Positions 1-8,026 of a DNA stretch of 64,000 bases are shown here, piece after piece (positions within the stretch are counted from its first letter, which is position 1; the number at the start of each line of letters is the position of its first letter). Both the position numbers and the translations under genes were made by a program. A model generated the notes under the pieces. That model searched no databases, was not told the DNA's origin, and saw only the letters and a list, made by a program, of their open reading frames with translations. Origin of the DNA: an uncultured Lentisphaerota bacterium (GTDB lineage: Bacteria; Verrucomicrobiota; Kiritimatiellia; CAIQIC01); contig CAITZM010000156.1 of assembly GCA_903896925.1 (NCBI GenBank), positions 1 to 64,000 on the forward strand, given 5' to 3'.

Positions 1-1404
1 GCGCTGCCGGCGCGGGCGCGGTCGCTCGCCGCGCTGCCGGCGCTGCGCGCGGCGCTCGGCGGCCAGCCCGCCGGCGGGCTGCTGGCGGAAAACGCAGGCG
101 CGATCACGCCACTGCCGGAGCTGGTGGACCTCATCGGCCGCGCGCTCGTGGATGAGCCGCCCCTCGCCATTAAAGAAGGCGGCATGATCCGCCGCGGCTA
201 CCACCCGGAATTGGATGAACTCCTGACGCTTGCCACCGCGGGCCGCCAGTGGCTCGCCGACTTCCAGGCGCGCGAACAGGAGCGGACCGGCATCAAGAGC
301 CTCAAGGTCCGGCACAACAACGTCTTCGGCTACTACATCGAGATCACCAAGAGCAACCTCGCCGCCGCGCCCACGGACTACATCCGCAAGCAGACGGTGG
401 TCAACGCCGAGCGGTTCATCACGCCGGAGCTCAAGGAATACGAGAACAAGATCGTCGGCGCGCAGGACCGCGCCACGGCGCTGGAATACGAATTGTTTTT
501 GCAGGTCCGCGACGCCGCGGTCCAGCAGACCGCCGCGATCCAGCGCAGCGCCGCCGCGATCGCGCAGCTCGACGTGCTCGGCGCGCTCGCCGAGCGCGCG
601 CTCGTGCTGGGCTACATCCGGCCGCAGATCACGGAGGGCGACGGCCTCCGCATCCGCGACGGCCGCCACCCGGTGGTTGAGCAGCTCGCCGAGGCCGAGC
701 GGTTCGTGCCGAACGACGTCTTGCTCGACGGTACGGTCAACCAGTTGATGATCATCACCGGCCCGAACATGGCCGGTAAATCGACGTATATCCGGCAGGT
801 CGCTCTGCTCGTGGTCATGGCGCAGATGGGCGCATTCATCCCGGCGGCGGAGGCCGAGATCGGGGTGGTGGACCGCGTCTTCACGCGCGTCGGCGCGAGC
901 GACGACCTCGCCCGCGGCCGCAGCACCTTCATGGTCGAGATGCAGGAGACCGCCAACATCCTGCACAACGCCACCGCGCAGAGTTTGATCGTCCTCGACG
1001 AGATCGGCCGCGGCACGAGCACCTTCGACGGCATCTCCATCGCGTGGGCCGTCGCCGAGCACCTGCACAACCTGGTGAAGGCCAAGACCCTGTTCGCCAC
1101 GCACTACCACGAGCTGACCGATCTGGCGCTGACGCTGCCCGGTGTGAAGAACTACAACGTCCTCGTCCGCGAGAGCGGCGACCGCATCGCCTTCCTGCGT
1201 CGCATCGTCCCCGGCGCCGCCGACAAGAGCTACGGCATCCACGTCGCGCGCCTCGCCGGCCTGCCCGACGGCGTCATCGGCCGCGCGAAGGAAATCCTGG
1301 CGAACCTCGAAGAGGGCGAGTTCGGCGACCAGGGCCAGCCCAAGCTCGCCCGCCCCCGCAAAGGCAAAGCCGGCGCCAACCAGAACCAGTTGGCCTTCTT
1401 CTGA
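1..1404 (+). CDS. mutS: DNA mismatch repair protein MutS (3' part)
   Basis: This is the C-terminal 467 residues of MutS, the mismatch-recognition ATPase; the reading frame is already open at base 1, so the N-terminal mismatch-binding domain lies outside the window. The visible part holds the lever/clamp region (IKSLKVRHNNVFGYYIEITK) and the complete ABC-type ATPase: Walker A GPNMAGKST near base 760, the signature-like DDLARGRSTFMVEM, Walker B LIVLDEIGRGTST, the FATHYHEL motif and the dimerisation helix-turn-helix (DKSYGIHVARLAGLP). The end, NQNQLAFF, is a normal MutS C-terminus. Family assignment is certain; only the start is missing. High-GC codon use matches the chromosomal background. Confidence 0.98.
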   Translation, partial: ALPARARSLAALPALRAALGGQPAGGLLAENAGAITPLPELVDLIGRALVDEPPLAIKEGGMIRRGYHPELDELLTLATAGRQWLADFQAREQERTGIKSLKVRHNNVFGYYIEITKSNLAAAPTDYIRKQTVVNAERFITPELKEYENKIVGAQDRATALEYELFLQVRDAAVQQTAAIQRSAAAIAQLDVLGALAERALVLGYIRPQITEGDGLRIRDGRHPVVEQLAEAERFVPNDVLLDGTVNQLMIITGPNMAGKSTYIRQVALLVVMAQMGAFIPAAEAEIGVVDRVFTRVGASDDLARGRSTFMVEMQETANILHNATAQSLIVLDEIGRGTSTFDGISIAWAVAEHLHNLVKAKTLFATHYHELTDLALTLPGVKNYNVLVRESGDRIAFLRRIVPGAADKSYGIHVARLAGLPDGVIGRAKEILANLEEGEFGDQGQPKLARPRKGKAGANQNQLAFF

Positions 1405-1456
1405 GCCGTCCAAGGCTTGGAAACTAAAACGCCATTTTTTCCAGACCTTGGACGGC
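1405..1456 (+). terminator. Inverted repeat after mutS, possible terminator
   Basis: GCCGTCCAAGG (1405-1415) begins on the base after the mutS stop and is matched by CCTTGGACGGC (1446-1456), an 11-bp perfect inverted repeat. The loop contains the dispersed CCAAGGCTTGG palindrome and a T6 run. It could end mutS transcription, or it could simply be a nested copy of the TTCCAAGGCTTGGAA repeat family seen across the window. Confidence 0.5.
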
Positions 1457-1467
1457 CAGCGCCGGGA

Positions 1468-1761
1468 GCTGTTCGAACGCGGAGAAAATACGACTGAACA
1501 CGACGGCGCGCTCACGAATGACAACGTAGCGCGTACGGAATCTGGCGCAGCCCTCCTGAAACTTGGGCCAACGCTCATGACCTGCGCCGAGTGCCTCATG
1601 AAACGCGTGCGATTCGTGATGAACACGAGGCCGGCGCTGTTGAACTCGACGCGGGCGTGATGGAACACAACGTGAGTCTTGTTGAACGCGATGGAACCCA
1701 CACGCGACTTGATAAAACCCTCCTTAAATTCGTCGTGTTTAACGTTGAATTTGACGAATTG
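1468..1761. repeat. Degenerate 21-bp tandem repeat, about 14 units
   Basis: Successive 21-base units line up from about 1468 to 1761, for example 1636-1656, 1657-1677, 1678-1698 and 1741-1761, each with a core close to NNNNTTGAACNCGANG. On the plus strand they read as a heptad with acidic residues at position 3 (AVELDAG, VMEHNVS, LVERDGT, NVEFDEL); stops occur upstream in that frame. A minus-strand frame through 1573-1761 lacks stops and reads as heptads with Phe at a fixed position, but has no clear start. I see no convincing gene here. Confidence 0.6.
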
Positions 1762-1936
1762 AAACAGCTTTTGACCCCTATCGGAGGTGGAAAAGAAGCT
1801 GAAATGCTAAGGAATAGCGCTGTTTTCGCAATTCTGAGGAGCAAAGTCCGGATGCGCGACCGGCCAGCCAGCAAAGACTTGATTTCCCGCGGAGGCGGTA
1901 TTAAAAGGCGGATGGTCCAAGGAAAAGGAGGTCCCC

Positions 1937-2608
1937 ATGAGTACGTTCGATCCGCTGAATCCGCAGAATGGACAGGTGGCCGATGCCGACCTGCTTCGCA
2001 ACCAGTTCAACGCCCTCAAGGGCTTGATCGACACCGTCCCGGTCGGCCCCAAAGGCGACCCCGGCAATGACGGCGCGCCCGGCCCGCAAGGCCCGGCCGG
2101 CGTCGCGACTTGGGGCCTTAACTACCGCGGCAGCTTCGGCCTCGATGTGCTCTATCAACCCGGCGACGTGGTCACCTATCTCGCCCAGGCCTACCTCTGC
2201 CCGGTCAACTTGAGCGGCTATCCGACGCCCGATATCGATACCCGCTGGTTGCCGCTCTCGCTCATCGGCCCGCCAGGCCCGACCGGCCGCTCCGTCGTTG
2301 GCGTCAGCGACGATGGCTTGGGCCATGCCGTGATCCAGATGAGCGATGGCGCCAGCTACGGTCCCTTTACCGTGGCCAATGGCCCGCAGGGCAACACCGG
2401 CAATGACGGTGCGCCAGGGCCGCAGGGCCCGCAAGGCCCCGCCGGCGAAGTGACCGCCGCCGCCCTCGCCAGCGCCATCGCCGACTGTGCGCAAAACCCC
2501 GCCACCGTCACCAACCTCACCCTCACGGTCAGCGACTCGCCGACCCAGAGCGAGCTACAGGCGGTCGTGGATAAACTGAACGAATTGATCACCGCGCTGC
2601 GGCGGTGA
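1937..2608 (+). CDS. Collagen-like repeat protein
   Basis: A 223-residue protein with three short blocks of Gly-X-Y triplets (GPKGDPGNDGAPGPQGPAG near residues 37-55, GPPGPTGR near 113, and a block near 155-175) separated by non-collagen segments. The segment with YQPGDVVTYLAQAYLCPV resembles the small beta folds often placed between collagen blocks in phage tail-fibre and exosporium-like proteins. No signal peptide is seen. The C-terminus (residues 195-223) is an amphipathic helix that could trimerise. The start is well supported by AAAAGGAGG seven bases upstream. Role unknown; structural or adhesive by analogy. Confidence 0.85.
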   Translation: MSTFDPLNPQNGQVADADLLRNQFNALKGLIDTVPVGPKGDPGNDGAPGPQGPAGVATWGLNYRGSFGLDVLYQPGDVVTYLAQAYLCPVNLSGYPTPDIDTRWLPLSLIGPPGPTGRSVVGVSDDGLGHAVIQMSDGASYGPFTVANGPQGNTGNDGAPGPQGPQGPAGEVTAAALASAIADCAQNPATVTNLTLTVSDSPTQSELQAVVDKLNELITALRR

Positions 2609-2640
2609 AAGAAGAAAAACACAAAAGAGGAAAAAACAAA

Positions 2641-3240
2641 ATGCCGCAATTATCACTGACCGATTTCGTCGATGTCGTATCGAGAAGCGGGACACCGAAG
2701 GCGACGAAGGTCGCAGAAATTAAAAATCGTCCCGCTTATCACCCTGCTTTCGATTTCTACAAGGCACTCCGCGAACATATAATTGAAACGCACGAGAATG
2801 GCCGGCCGAAAACAAAGTTAATTGATATTATTGCGACCGTGACTGACCCCAAGAAAAACACGGCGTACCCCTGCATCGTCGCTGGCTATCAGAAGTGGTG
2901 GGGCAAAAAGAATCTTACCTGGTTTGAACCGCCAAACGGCCTCTTCACGCAACACGGAATCGATGTCTCCGTGAATCCGGAACTCGGTCTTGAGGTGAAT
3001 GGCAAACGGCACCTCATCAAGCTCTATTTTAAAGCGGATCCTTTGACAAAAAACCGCGTGGACATCGTCACGCACCTCATGGCGGTCCAACTCGGCGCGA
3101 AAGTCCCGCCCGGCACAACGATGTCCATCCTGGATATTAGAAACAGTAAGCTCATCTCACCAACGGTGCCGATAGCCCACATGAATGCCACGCTGAACGC
3201 AGAACTCGCCTATATTTCAGCGCTATGGGGAAGTTTCTAG
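2641..3240 (+). CDS. Hypothetical protein beside restriction-modification genes
   Basis: A 199-residue soluble protein that I do not recognise. It starts at ATG 2641 after an AAGAGG site; an upstream in-frame ATG at 2605 overlaps the collagen-like gene and would add a lysine-rich leader. There are no membrane segments. Lys/Arg-rich stretches and an alternating pattern of short strands (LEVNGKRHLIKLYFKAD) suggest a compact alpha/beta protein. One line sampled by eye is about 47% GC, like the adjacent methyltransferase and Vsr genes and unlike mutS (about 68%), so it probably belongs to the same acquired island. It is convergent with the methyltransferase gene. Function unknown. Confidence 0.75.
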   Translation: MPQLSLTDFVDVVSRSGTPKATKVAEIKNRPAYHPAFDFYKALREHIIETHENGRPKTKLIDIIATVTDPKKNTAYPCIVAGYQKWWGKKNLTWFEPPNGLFTQHGIDVSVNPELGLEVNGKRHLIKLYFKADPLTKNRVDIVTHLMAVQLGAKVPPGTTMSILDIRNSKLISPTVPIAHMNATLNAELAYISALWGSF

Positions 3241-3390
3241 GGCTAGGACCCACAAAAGGCAGTGGAACCAATTTCAGTCGCAAGTGCGCCTTCGGAAGAT
3301 GGGTCTTCGCTGGCCAAACGGCGGGCATCTTTTTGATAGCCGCTGTTTAGCGCTCTTCGGAACTGCAAGAGCTCAAATACCGCGTAGCAG

Positions 3391-5433
3391 CTATCCCTTG
3401 TATGGGCCTAGGAATTTATCGCCATCGAAATGAATAAGATGGTCGGGTGCATCAGCGATCCATACCTCGGTTTCCCATGCAATCTCGGGCGCGAATTTCC
3501 TGAAAACGTCTCGATCAAGAAAGGCTGTTACAAATACGAGGTCGGCCGTGCATTCCTGCGCGAGCTCTTTGAGCTGCATTAGGCGCATGGGTGAGATGGG
3601 ACCCGAACTGTGGACGGCTTCGATTAGAAAAAGCCAATTCTTGTCGGCCGAATAAGCGACAATGTCCGGCAATTCGCCGTGTTCCAATTTGAAAAACTTC
3701 AATTCCTTTAGCTTCGCTTCTTCGCGAACGAGATATTTCTTTGCGGTGTCACCCACATACAAGACATCCGACCCGTGACCATAGCGCGGCAAGAATTGCT
3801 CAATGATCGCCTTCTGAAGAAGGTTGTGTTCACCTGGACTGAATTGTAAAAGCTTCCCTGTCGGCAATTTGATGGGAACAATATTTAATTGCCGCGCGGC
3901 TTCCAAACGTTCCGCCAGCGTCGGGCGCTCGCTCATAAATTCTTCGACTTCCTCCTCCCAGCCGTCCTGGCCAAACCCCCGAATGATTTCAACGTATTCG
4001 GGAGACAAGGAATATCCACGCGTAGGGTCATTCCTTGCGGCGGTTGGTTTGTTCGCACTGGCGATGATAATTCCAGCTACAACTGGAAGCTTGAGATCCT
4101 TTCGCCGAATATCATCGTAGGAGCCCTGGGAGATGTTCTCGCCAAATTGCTCATTAAGGAGCTTGATAATGTCGCGGGACTTCAGGGTTTCCTTACCCTC
4201 TCGCACGTGAGCCGCGAGCCAATCCGCGCTGCGTTTGACGTCCGCAACCACAAGGAAAACCATGGCCATCTTTTCAAGTTCACGCTGCTTCAGGTCCTCT
4301 AGGGGGAGTCCAAGTTTGGAGAGAATCAGCAGAGCCTCGTTCATGAGTTTGAGCTGTTTGGGCGTTTTGTCTTTGCTGACGATAAAGCTTGGGACATTCA
4401 TCTCATCGGGCTCCTTGAAAACGAGCGGCAGCATGAATTGGTCGGGCAGATTTCGGTAAAGAATTTCGCTTGATCTCAGTCGTTTTTCGCTTTGAAGGTA
4501 ATCGCGCACGGAACCAGCGAGGTGCCACGAAAGCAGAGGTGGCACGGCGTTGCCGCACTGGTTGTACTTGCTTGTCTCGCCGCCACAGAACTCGAACCAA
4601 TCTGGAAAGCTCTGCAAGCGGGCGGCTTCTCGAAGGGTCAACCTGCGCCGACGGCCATCAGGGAGCCGGATGCGCTGCATATCGCCGGTAGCGCCGGCAA
4701 GATTGCGGCAAGTCAGAGTGCGAGCGGGCAGTTCGGGGTGTAGGTCACGTGGCCGGACGCAAAACGAAGCGCGCTCATATTTAGCGACATATTGATCCAT
4801 GCTCGCCGTCAGAAACTTTGAATCTTCAGGCGTTTCTCGAAACATTTCGCCGAGAGCTTCACCAGCGGTGACATGAGTAGATATTTCGGACGGGAATTTA
4901 AATTCTCCGCGATGCCCCACGACAATGACGCGCTCACGATTCTGTGGCACTCCGAAATTCACGGCGTTAAGAAGTCGCACTTCAACGATATAATTTAAGG
5001 CTGCCAGAGAAGCCAGAACCTGGTCGAAATACCAGCGATTGCTGTAGAGAATGCCACGAACATTTTCGAACATCCAGATTTCCGGCTGGATGCGCTGCAC
5101 AGCAGAAATAAAAATCGGGAAACCGTCACGGGAATCTTTCAGGCCCATTTGGTGGCCACCAACGCTGAATGGTTGGCATGGTGGCCCTCCAATAATGACC
5201 GGAACTTTTGGTAGTTCAGTCGCTTTTGTCAGCATCGTGCACTCGCAAGTGCCTTTTAAATTCATGCGATATGTTTCGCAGGCATCCTCGAGCATTTCAA
5301 ATCCAGCGGTTTCGAATCCGCGCGCTTCAAATCCTAGTGCAAGGCCGCCGCAGCCAGCAAAAAGATCGAGAACTAATGGGTCCCGTCTTGCTGGCGGTCG
5401 TAGCATCGTATTGATCTGTTCGGCGTAGCTCAT
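3391..5433 (-). CDS. Fused DNA cytosine-5 methyltransferase and BsuBI/PstI-type restriction endonuclease
   Basis: A 680-residue two-enzyme fusion. Residues 20-315 are a complete C5-cytosine methyltransferase: motif I DLFAGCGGL (23-31), motif IV GGPPCQPFS with catalytic Cys86, ENV (123-125), QNRERV (164-169), target region around 190-260, motif IX REAARLQSFP, motif X NQCGNAVPPL. Residues about 345-510 look like the helical N-terminal domain of BsuBI/PstI endonucleases, and 530-680 are the catalytic domain: LPDIVAY (D590) and LFLIEAVHSSGPISP (E605), then LVFVTAFLDRDVF and AWETEVWIADAPDHLIHFD. Modification and cleavage would thus be one polypeptide. BsuBI and PstI themselves are paired with N6-adenine methyltransferases, so a C5 partner is unusual. 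It lies seven bases downstream of vsr and was probably acquired with it. Confidence 0.93.
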   Translation of the reverse strand: MSYAEQINTMLRPPARRDPLVLDLFAGCGGLALGFEARGFETAGFEMLEDACETYRMNLKGTCECTMLTKATELPKVPVIIGGPPCQPFSVGGHQMGLKDSRDGFPIFISAVQRIQPEIWMFENVRGILYSNRWYFDQVLASLAALNYIVEVRLLNAVNFGVPQNRERVIVVGHRGEFKFPSEISTHVTAGEALGEMFRETPEDSKFLTASMDQYVAKYERASFCVRPRDLHPELPARTLTCRNLAGATGDMQRIRLPDGRRRRLTLREAARLQSFPDWFEFCGGETSKYNQCGNAVPPLLSWHLAGSVRDYLQSEKRLRSSEILYRNLPDQFMLPLVFKEPDEMNVPSFIVSKDKTPKQLKLMNEALLILSKLGLPLEDLKQRELEKMAMVFLVVADVKRSADWLAAHVREGKETLKSRDIIKLLNEQFGENISQGSYDDIRRKDLKLPVVAGIIIASANKPTAARNDPTRGYSLSPEYVEIIRGFGQDGWEEEVEEFMSERPTLAERLEAARQLNIVPIKLPTGKLLQFSPGEHNLLQKAIIEQFLPRYGHGSDVLYVGDTAKKYLVREEAKLKELKFFKLEHGELPDIVAYSADKNWLFLIEAVHSSGPISPMRLMQLKELAQECTADLVFVTAFLDRDVFRKFAPEIAWETEVWIADAPDHLIHFDGDKFLGPYKG

Positions 5434-5440
5434 CTTTACT

Positions 5441-5851
5441 TCAAATCCTTTGCAAAGCTTTTTTCAGGCGCATCATAACTTTTTCAGGTTCCACGAGCGC
5501 ATGCTCCCAAATACGGATCACGTTCCAGTTCGCCTGCTCTAACTCACGGGTAATCTGGCGATCCCGTTGCTTGTTTCTCATCATTTTATTTCGCCAATAC
5601 GCAGCGTTACTCCTTGGCCTATCTGCGTGCCGCGGGCACCCATGCCAGAAACAGCCATCAACGAAGACGGCAACCCTCTCCGATCGAAAAACAAAATCAG
5701 GTCTTCCGGGAAGGTTTAGGTGCCTCCGCCATCCCCAGCAACCGTGGCTCCGCAACAAACTGACCAACCTTAGTTCGGTCGTCTTGTTCCCTCGCCCGCG
5801 AATGGCGGCCATCATTCGCGACCGTTTCTCTTTTGACACGATGTCGGCCAT
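5441..5851 (-). CDS. vsr: Very short patch repair endonuclease Vsr
   Basis: A 136-residue Vsr homologue, the endonuclease that nicks at T:G mismatches left by deamination of 5-methylcytosine. Family marks are MADIVSKEKRSRMMAAIRGR at the N-terminus, the catalytic segment GRPDFVF, the zinc/active-site segment FVDGCFWHGCPRH, and YWRNKMMRNKQRD followed by RIWEHAL. Length is normal. It is the first gene of a two-gene minus-strand operon with the fused methyltransferase-endonuclease, which fits the usual pairing of vsr with C5-cytosine methyltransferases. Confidence 0.95.
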   Translation of the reverse strand: MADIVSKEKRSRMMAAIRGRGNKTTELRLVSLLRSHGCWGWRRHLNLPGRPDFVFRSERVAVFVDGCFWHGCPRHADRPRSNAAYWRNKMMRNKQRDRQITRELEQANWNVIRIWEHALVEPEKVMMRLKKALQRI

Positions 5852-6131
5852 TTCGCGCGGAGTGTAGGTAGGTTGCAGGAAAGCGTCAACGCCGTAGCGT
5901 TTTGCAGCCTGTGCCGAGCCGAAAATATTTTCTTGCGCCGACAGATGCGGGGTGATAAATCCCGCACCGTAAGGATGGGGGCCGGGAGGCCAGCGGCTGG
6001 GAGGCCGCCAAGTTTTCGATGCAAGGAGCGCTTCAGCACAAGGAATCTGTATGCCGCAATGGGGCCAATTTACGTACGGTAGCGTGTGCTATCAGGCAGC
6101 AGGAACCAACCCACAACCCACAAGGAGACCC

Positions 6132-6758
6132 ATGAAAATCCTGCGCAGTGGAAAGTCAACGCCGATCGCGGACAAGCTCACCCTGAGCCAGTCCATTGCG
6201 GCCGGCGCCACCGGAGTGGCCGCCCTTACGGGCATCGCCGCCGATATCACGGCGCTGACCACCGCCGCGACCGAGTTGGAGGCGGCCAATACGGCGGCCC
6301 TCAACTCCGCGAACGCGACCAAGAGCCTCGTGGAAGTCCAAAACGCCAAGGAAGAGGCCTGGGACACGAAGCTGGAATTGACCCTGACGGGCATCGAGCA
6401 TCTGCCCGCGGTCACCCAGGCGCAGATCGAGGCGCTCGGCCTCCAGGTCTATATCCGCGGCGGCGCGGGGGCCGTGGGCGATTTGCCCGCGCCGGCCAAC
6501 TTCACGCTTTCGGAGGGCGACCATCCCCAGGAAGTGGATGCGCAATGGGACGCCGTGCGCGGCGCGCGGGGTTATATCCTGCAAAGCACGACGACCGCCG
6601 ACGTGGCCACCAGTTGGAAGCAGGCGGCCCTCTCCACGCGCAGCTCCTGCACGCTGACGGGGCTGACGACGGGGACGCAGTATTGGGTCCGCGTCTGCGC
6701 GTTCGGTCCGCTCGGCAATGGCCCGTTCAGCAACCCGGCCCAGAAGGTCGCTCCATGA
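6132..6758 (+). CDS. Fibronectin type III-like domain protein
   Basis: A 208-residue protein. Residues 1-110 are helical, Ala/Thr-rich and coiled-coil-like (TAATELEAANTAALNSANAT). Residues 120-208 look like one fibronectin III domain: PAPANFTLS, a tryptophan in AQWDAVRGARGYILQ, then LTGLTTGTQYWVRVCAFGP. The start has AAGGAG six bases upstream. An in-frame ATG at 6051, which also has AAGGA upstream, would add 27 residues beginning MPQWGQFTYG and cannot be excluded. No signal peptide. It sits on the far side of the restriction island from the collagen-like gene, and the two may have been neighbours before insertion. Binding partner unknown. Confidence 0.8.
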   Translation: MKILRSGKSTPIADKLTLSQSIAAGATGVAALTGIAADITALTTAATELEAANTAALNSANATKSLVEVQNAKEEAWDTKLELTLTGIEHLPAVTQAQIEALGLQVYIRGGAGAVGDLPAPANFTLSEGDHPQEVDAQWDAVRGARGYILQSTTTADVATSWKQAALSTRSSCTLTGLTTGTQYWVRVCAFGPLGNGPFSNPAQKVAP

Positions 6759-6808
6759 TGTGAGTCCGCGACGCGGCCGGCCTGCCTCCTCACCGGCCGC
6801 ATCCCCCG

Positions 6809-6846
6809 ACGGCCCGCTGTCACCCTGTGGCAGCGGGCCGTTTCTT
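6809..6846 (+). terminator. Rho-independent terminator
   Basis: ACGGCCCGCTG (6809-6819) and CAGCGGGCCGT (6831-6841) form a perfect 11-bp GC stem with an 11-base loop, followed directly by TTCTT. It lies 51 bases after the fibronectin-like gene stop and would end that transcript. Confidence 0.85.
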
Positions 6847-7023
6847 GTGGGTTGCGCCGCAGCGAGGTTCGGTGGCGGCGCGGTCAGGCTTTTTCTTCGC
6901 CTTGCAGGTGCTGGAGCGCGGCCATGTCGAGGCGGTCCTTCTCGCGCCGTGTACGTGTTGACGCCACGTAAGGGATACGCTACATCGTCGCGGCGAAACT
7001 GACGGTCTGAAGGAATTAGACCC

Positions 7024-7227
7024 GTGAAAGCCAAAACATTGGATCGGAAATTCGACGCCGGTGGCGATGTCTCCCGGCATCTCGATCTCGCCAAGGCGCG
7101 GCGTCTGAACCGGAAGCCAGGCCGTCCCGTGGTCAGCAAAAAGTTGCAGGCCATTCGTAAGAAAATTCTCCCGTTTGCCAAGGCGCAAGGCTTGTTGACT
7201 GTCGAGGAGCTCTTCCGGGCCTTGTAG
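7024..7227 (+). CDS. Chimeric orphan antitoxin-like protein
   Basis: A 67-residue protein starting at GTG with AAGGA about ten bases upstream. The N-terminal 35 residues (MKAKTLDRKFDAGGDVSRHL, then LDLAKARR) are typical of the CopG-family antitoxins that accompany BrnT/RelE-like toxins. The C-terminal 27 residues, ending RKKILPFAKAQGLLTVEELF, match the tail of the ribbon-helix-helix antitoxin at 19587 in 18 of 27 positions. The ribbon-helix-helix itself is missing and no toxin gene follows. It is best read as a fusion or deletion product of two antitoxins, possibly a decoy antitoxin for the PIN toxin, possibly a non-functional remnant. Confidence 0.6.
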   Translation: MKAKTLDRKFDAGGDVSRHLDLAKARRLNRKPGRPVVSKKLQAIRKKILPFAKAQGLLTVEELFRAL

Positions 7228-7459
7228 AAAAGTGGTTGGATATTTTAATCGTGCTGCTGGTTTATTTCGGTCGTCGGTCAGCAGAGGGCGGTTGAGTCGG
7301 GGCGGTCCTTCTCTCGCGTCGCCGCTCCGTTCCTGCCTCCGTATTCACCCTCCGAAAATCTGAATCATCGGTGAAAGCTGTGGATGAATCGCTGCTGCTT
7401 TTCCAGTCAGGGCGTGCCCTGCGCTGGCCAGCCTCAGGCGGGTCTTGGCGGTTCGCTGT

Positions 7460-7849
7460 TCAAAGTGCGTCGGGGTCGGGCTCGGCCAGAACCTGTTTGG
7501 TGATCGCGTCGCGCAGGTAATTGAGCAGTTCCTGCGGCGTCATGCGCCGCTTTTTCGTCTCGCTGCGGGCCCAGTTCAGCAACGACCAGAGCTGGAGCAG
7601 CGGCATGTCATCGGAGGTGAGGGCCAGCGTGTTGCCGCAGGGGCAATTGGCGAACGTCATCGTGCCGAGGGGCTTGGCCGGGGTCCAGTCGCCCCGATCC
7701 GCGTCGTAGGGCATGGCTGAGCCCAGCGGCTTTGTGGCCAGCAGGTAGGCCCGGAGCGTGGCGAAACGGCGGGCGCAATGGGCGCAGACCTTGGGGAATT
7801 GCTCCTCCAAGTGTTCACGCATTTCCCGGATGACTTCAGCTTCGGTCAT
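7460..7849 (-). CDS. Hypothetical zinc-ribbon protein
   Basis: A 129-residue protein that I cannot assign. Two Cys pairs, CAHC near residue 22 and CPCG near residue 69, are about 45 residues apart and could form a zinc ribbon. The N-terminus (TEAEVIREMREHLEEQFP) and C-terminus (TPQELLNYLRDAITKQVL) are helical. No signal or membrane segment. It is monocistronic, transcribed divergently from the oxidoreductase that follows. The good codon use and paired cysteines argue that it is a real gene; the role is unknown. Confidence 0.6.
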   Translation of the reverse strand: MTEAEVIREMREHLEEQFPKVCAHCARRFATLRAYLLATKPLGSAMPYDADRGDWTPAKPLGTMTFANCPCGNTLALTSDDMPLLQLWSLLNWARSETKKRRMTPQELLNYLRDAITKQVLAEPDPDAL

Positions 7850-8026
7850 GGCCTGCGTTCTTCGTTGTAGCGTCGCGGTTGATATCAGCCTCCTGCTCCC
7901 GATCCCTGCGCAGGTCTATGCCAGAGGCGGGGGGTGCTGTCAATGGCCGGTGTGCCGCGGGTGCAGGCCGCGCTTGACGCGGCGGGGGAGAATGCTTTTA
8001 CTCCACCGCAACCAAAGGATCCGGCC

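Noticed and set aside
1591..2070. Open frame across the 21-bp repeat array into the collagen-like gene
   Set aside because: It has no ribosome site, overlaps the well-supported gene at 1937, and its sequence is explained by the tandem repeat.
6051..6131. Earlier start (MPQWGQFTYG...) for the fibronectin-like gene
   Set aside because: The ribosome site is acceptable, but ATG 6132 has an equally good AAGGAG and the extension may be a remnant joined by island insertion; kept only as an alternative.
1937..6758. Prophage fragment, suggested by tail-fibre-like collagen and fibronectin domains
   Set aside because: No capsid, terminase, integrase or lysis gene lies nearby, and such domains also occur in cell-surface proteins.
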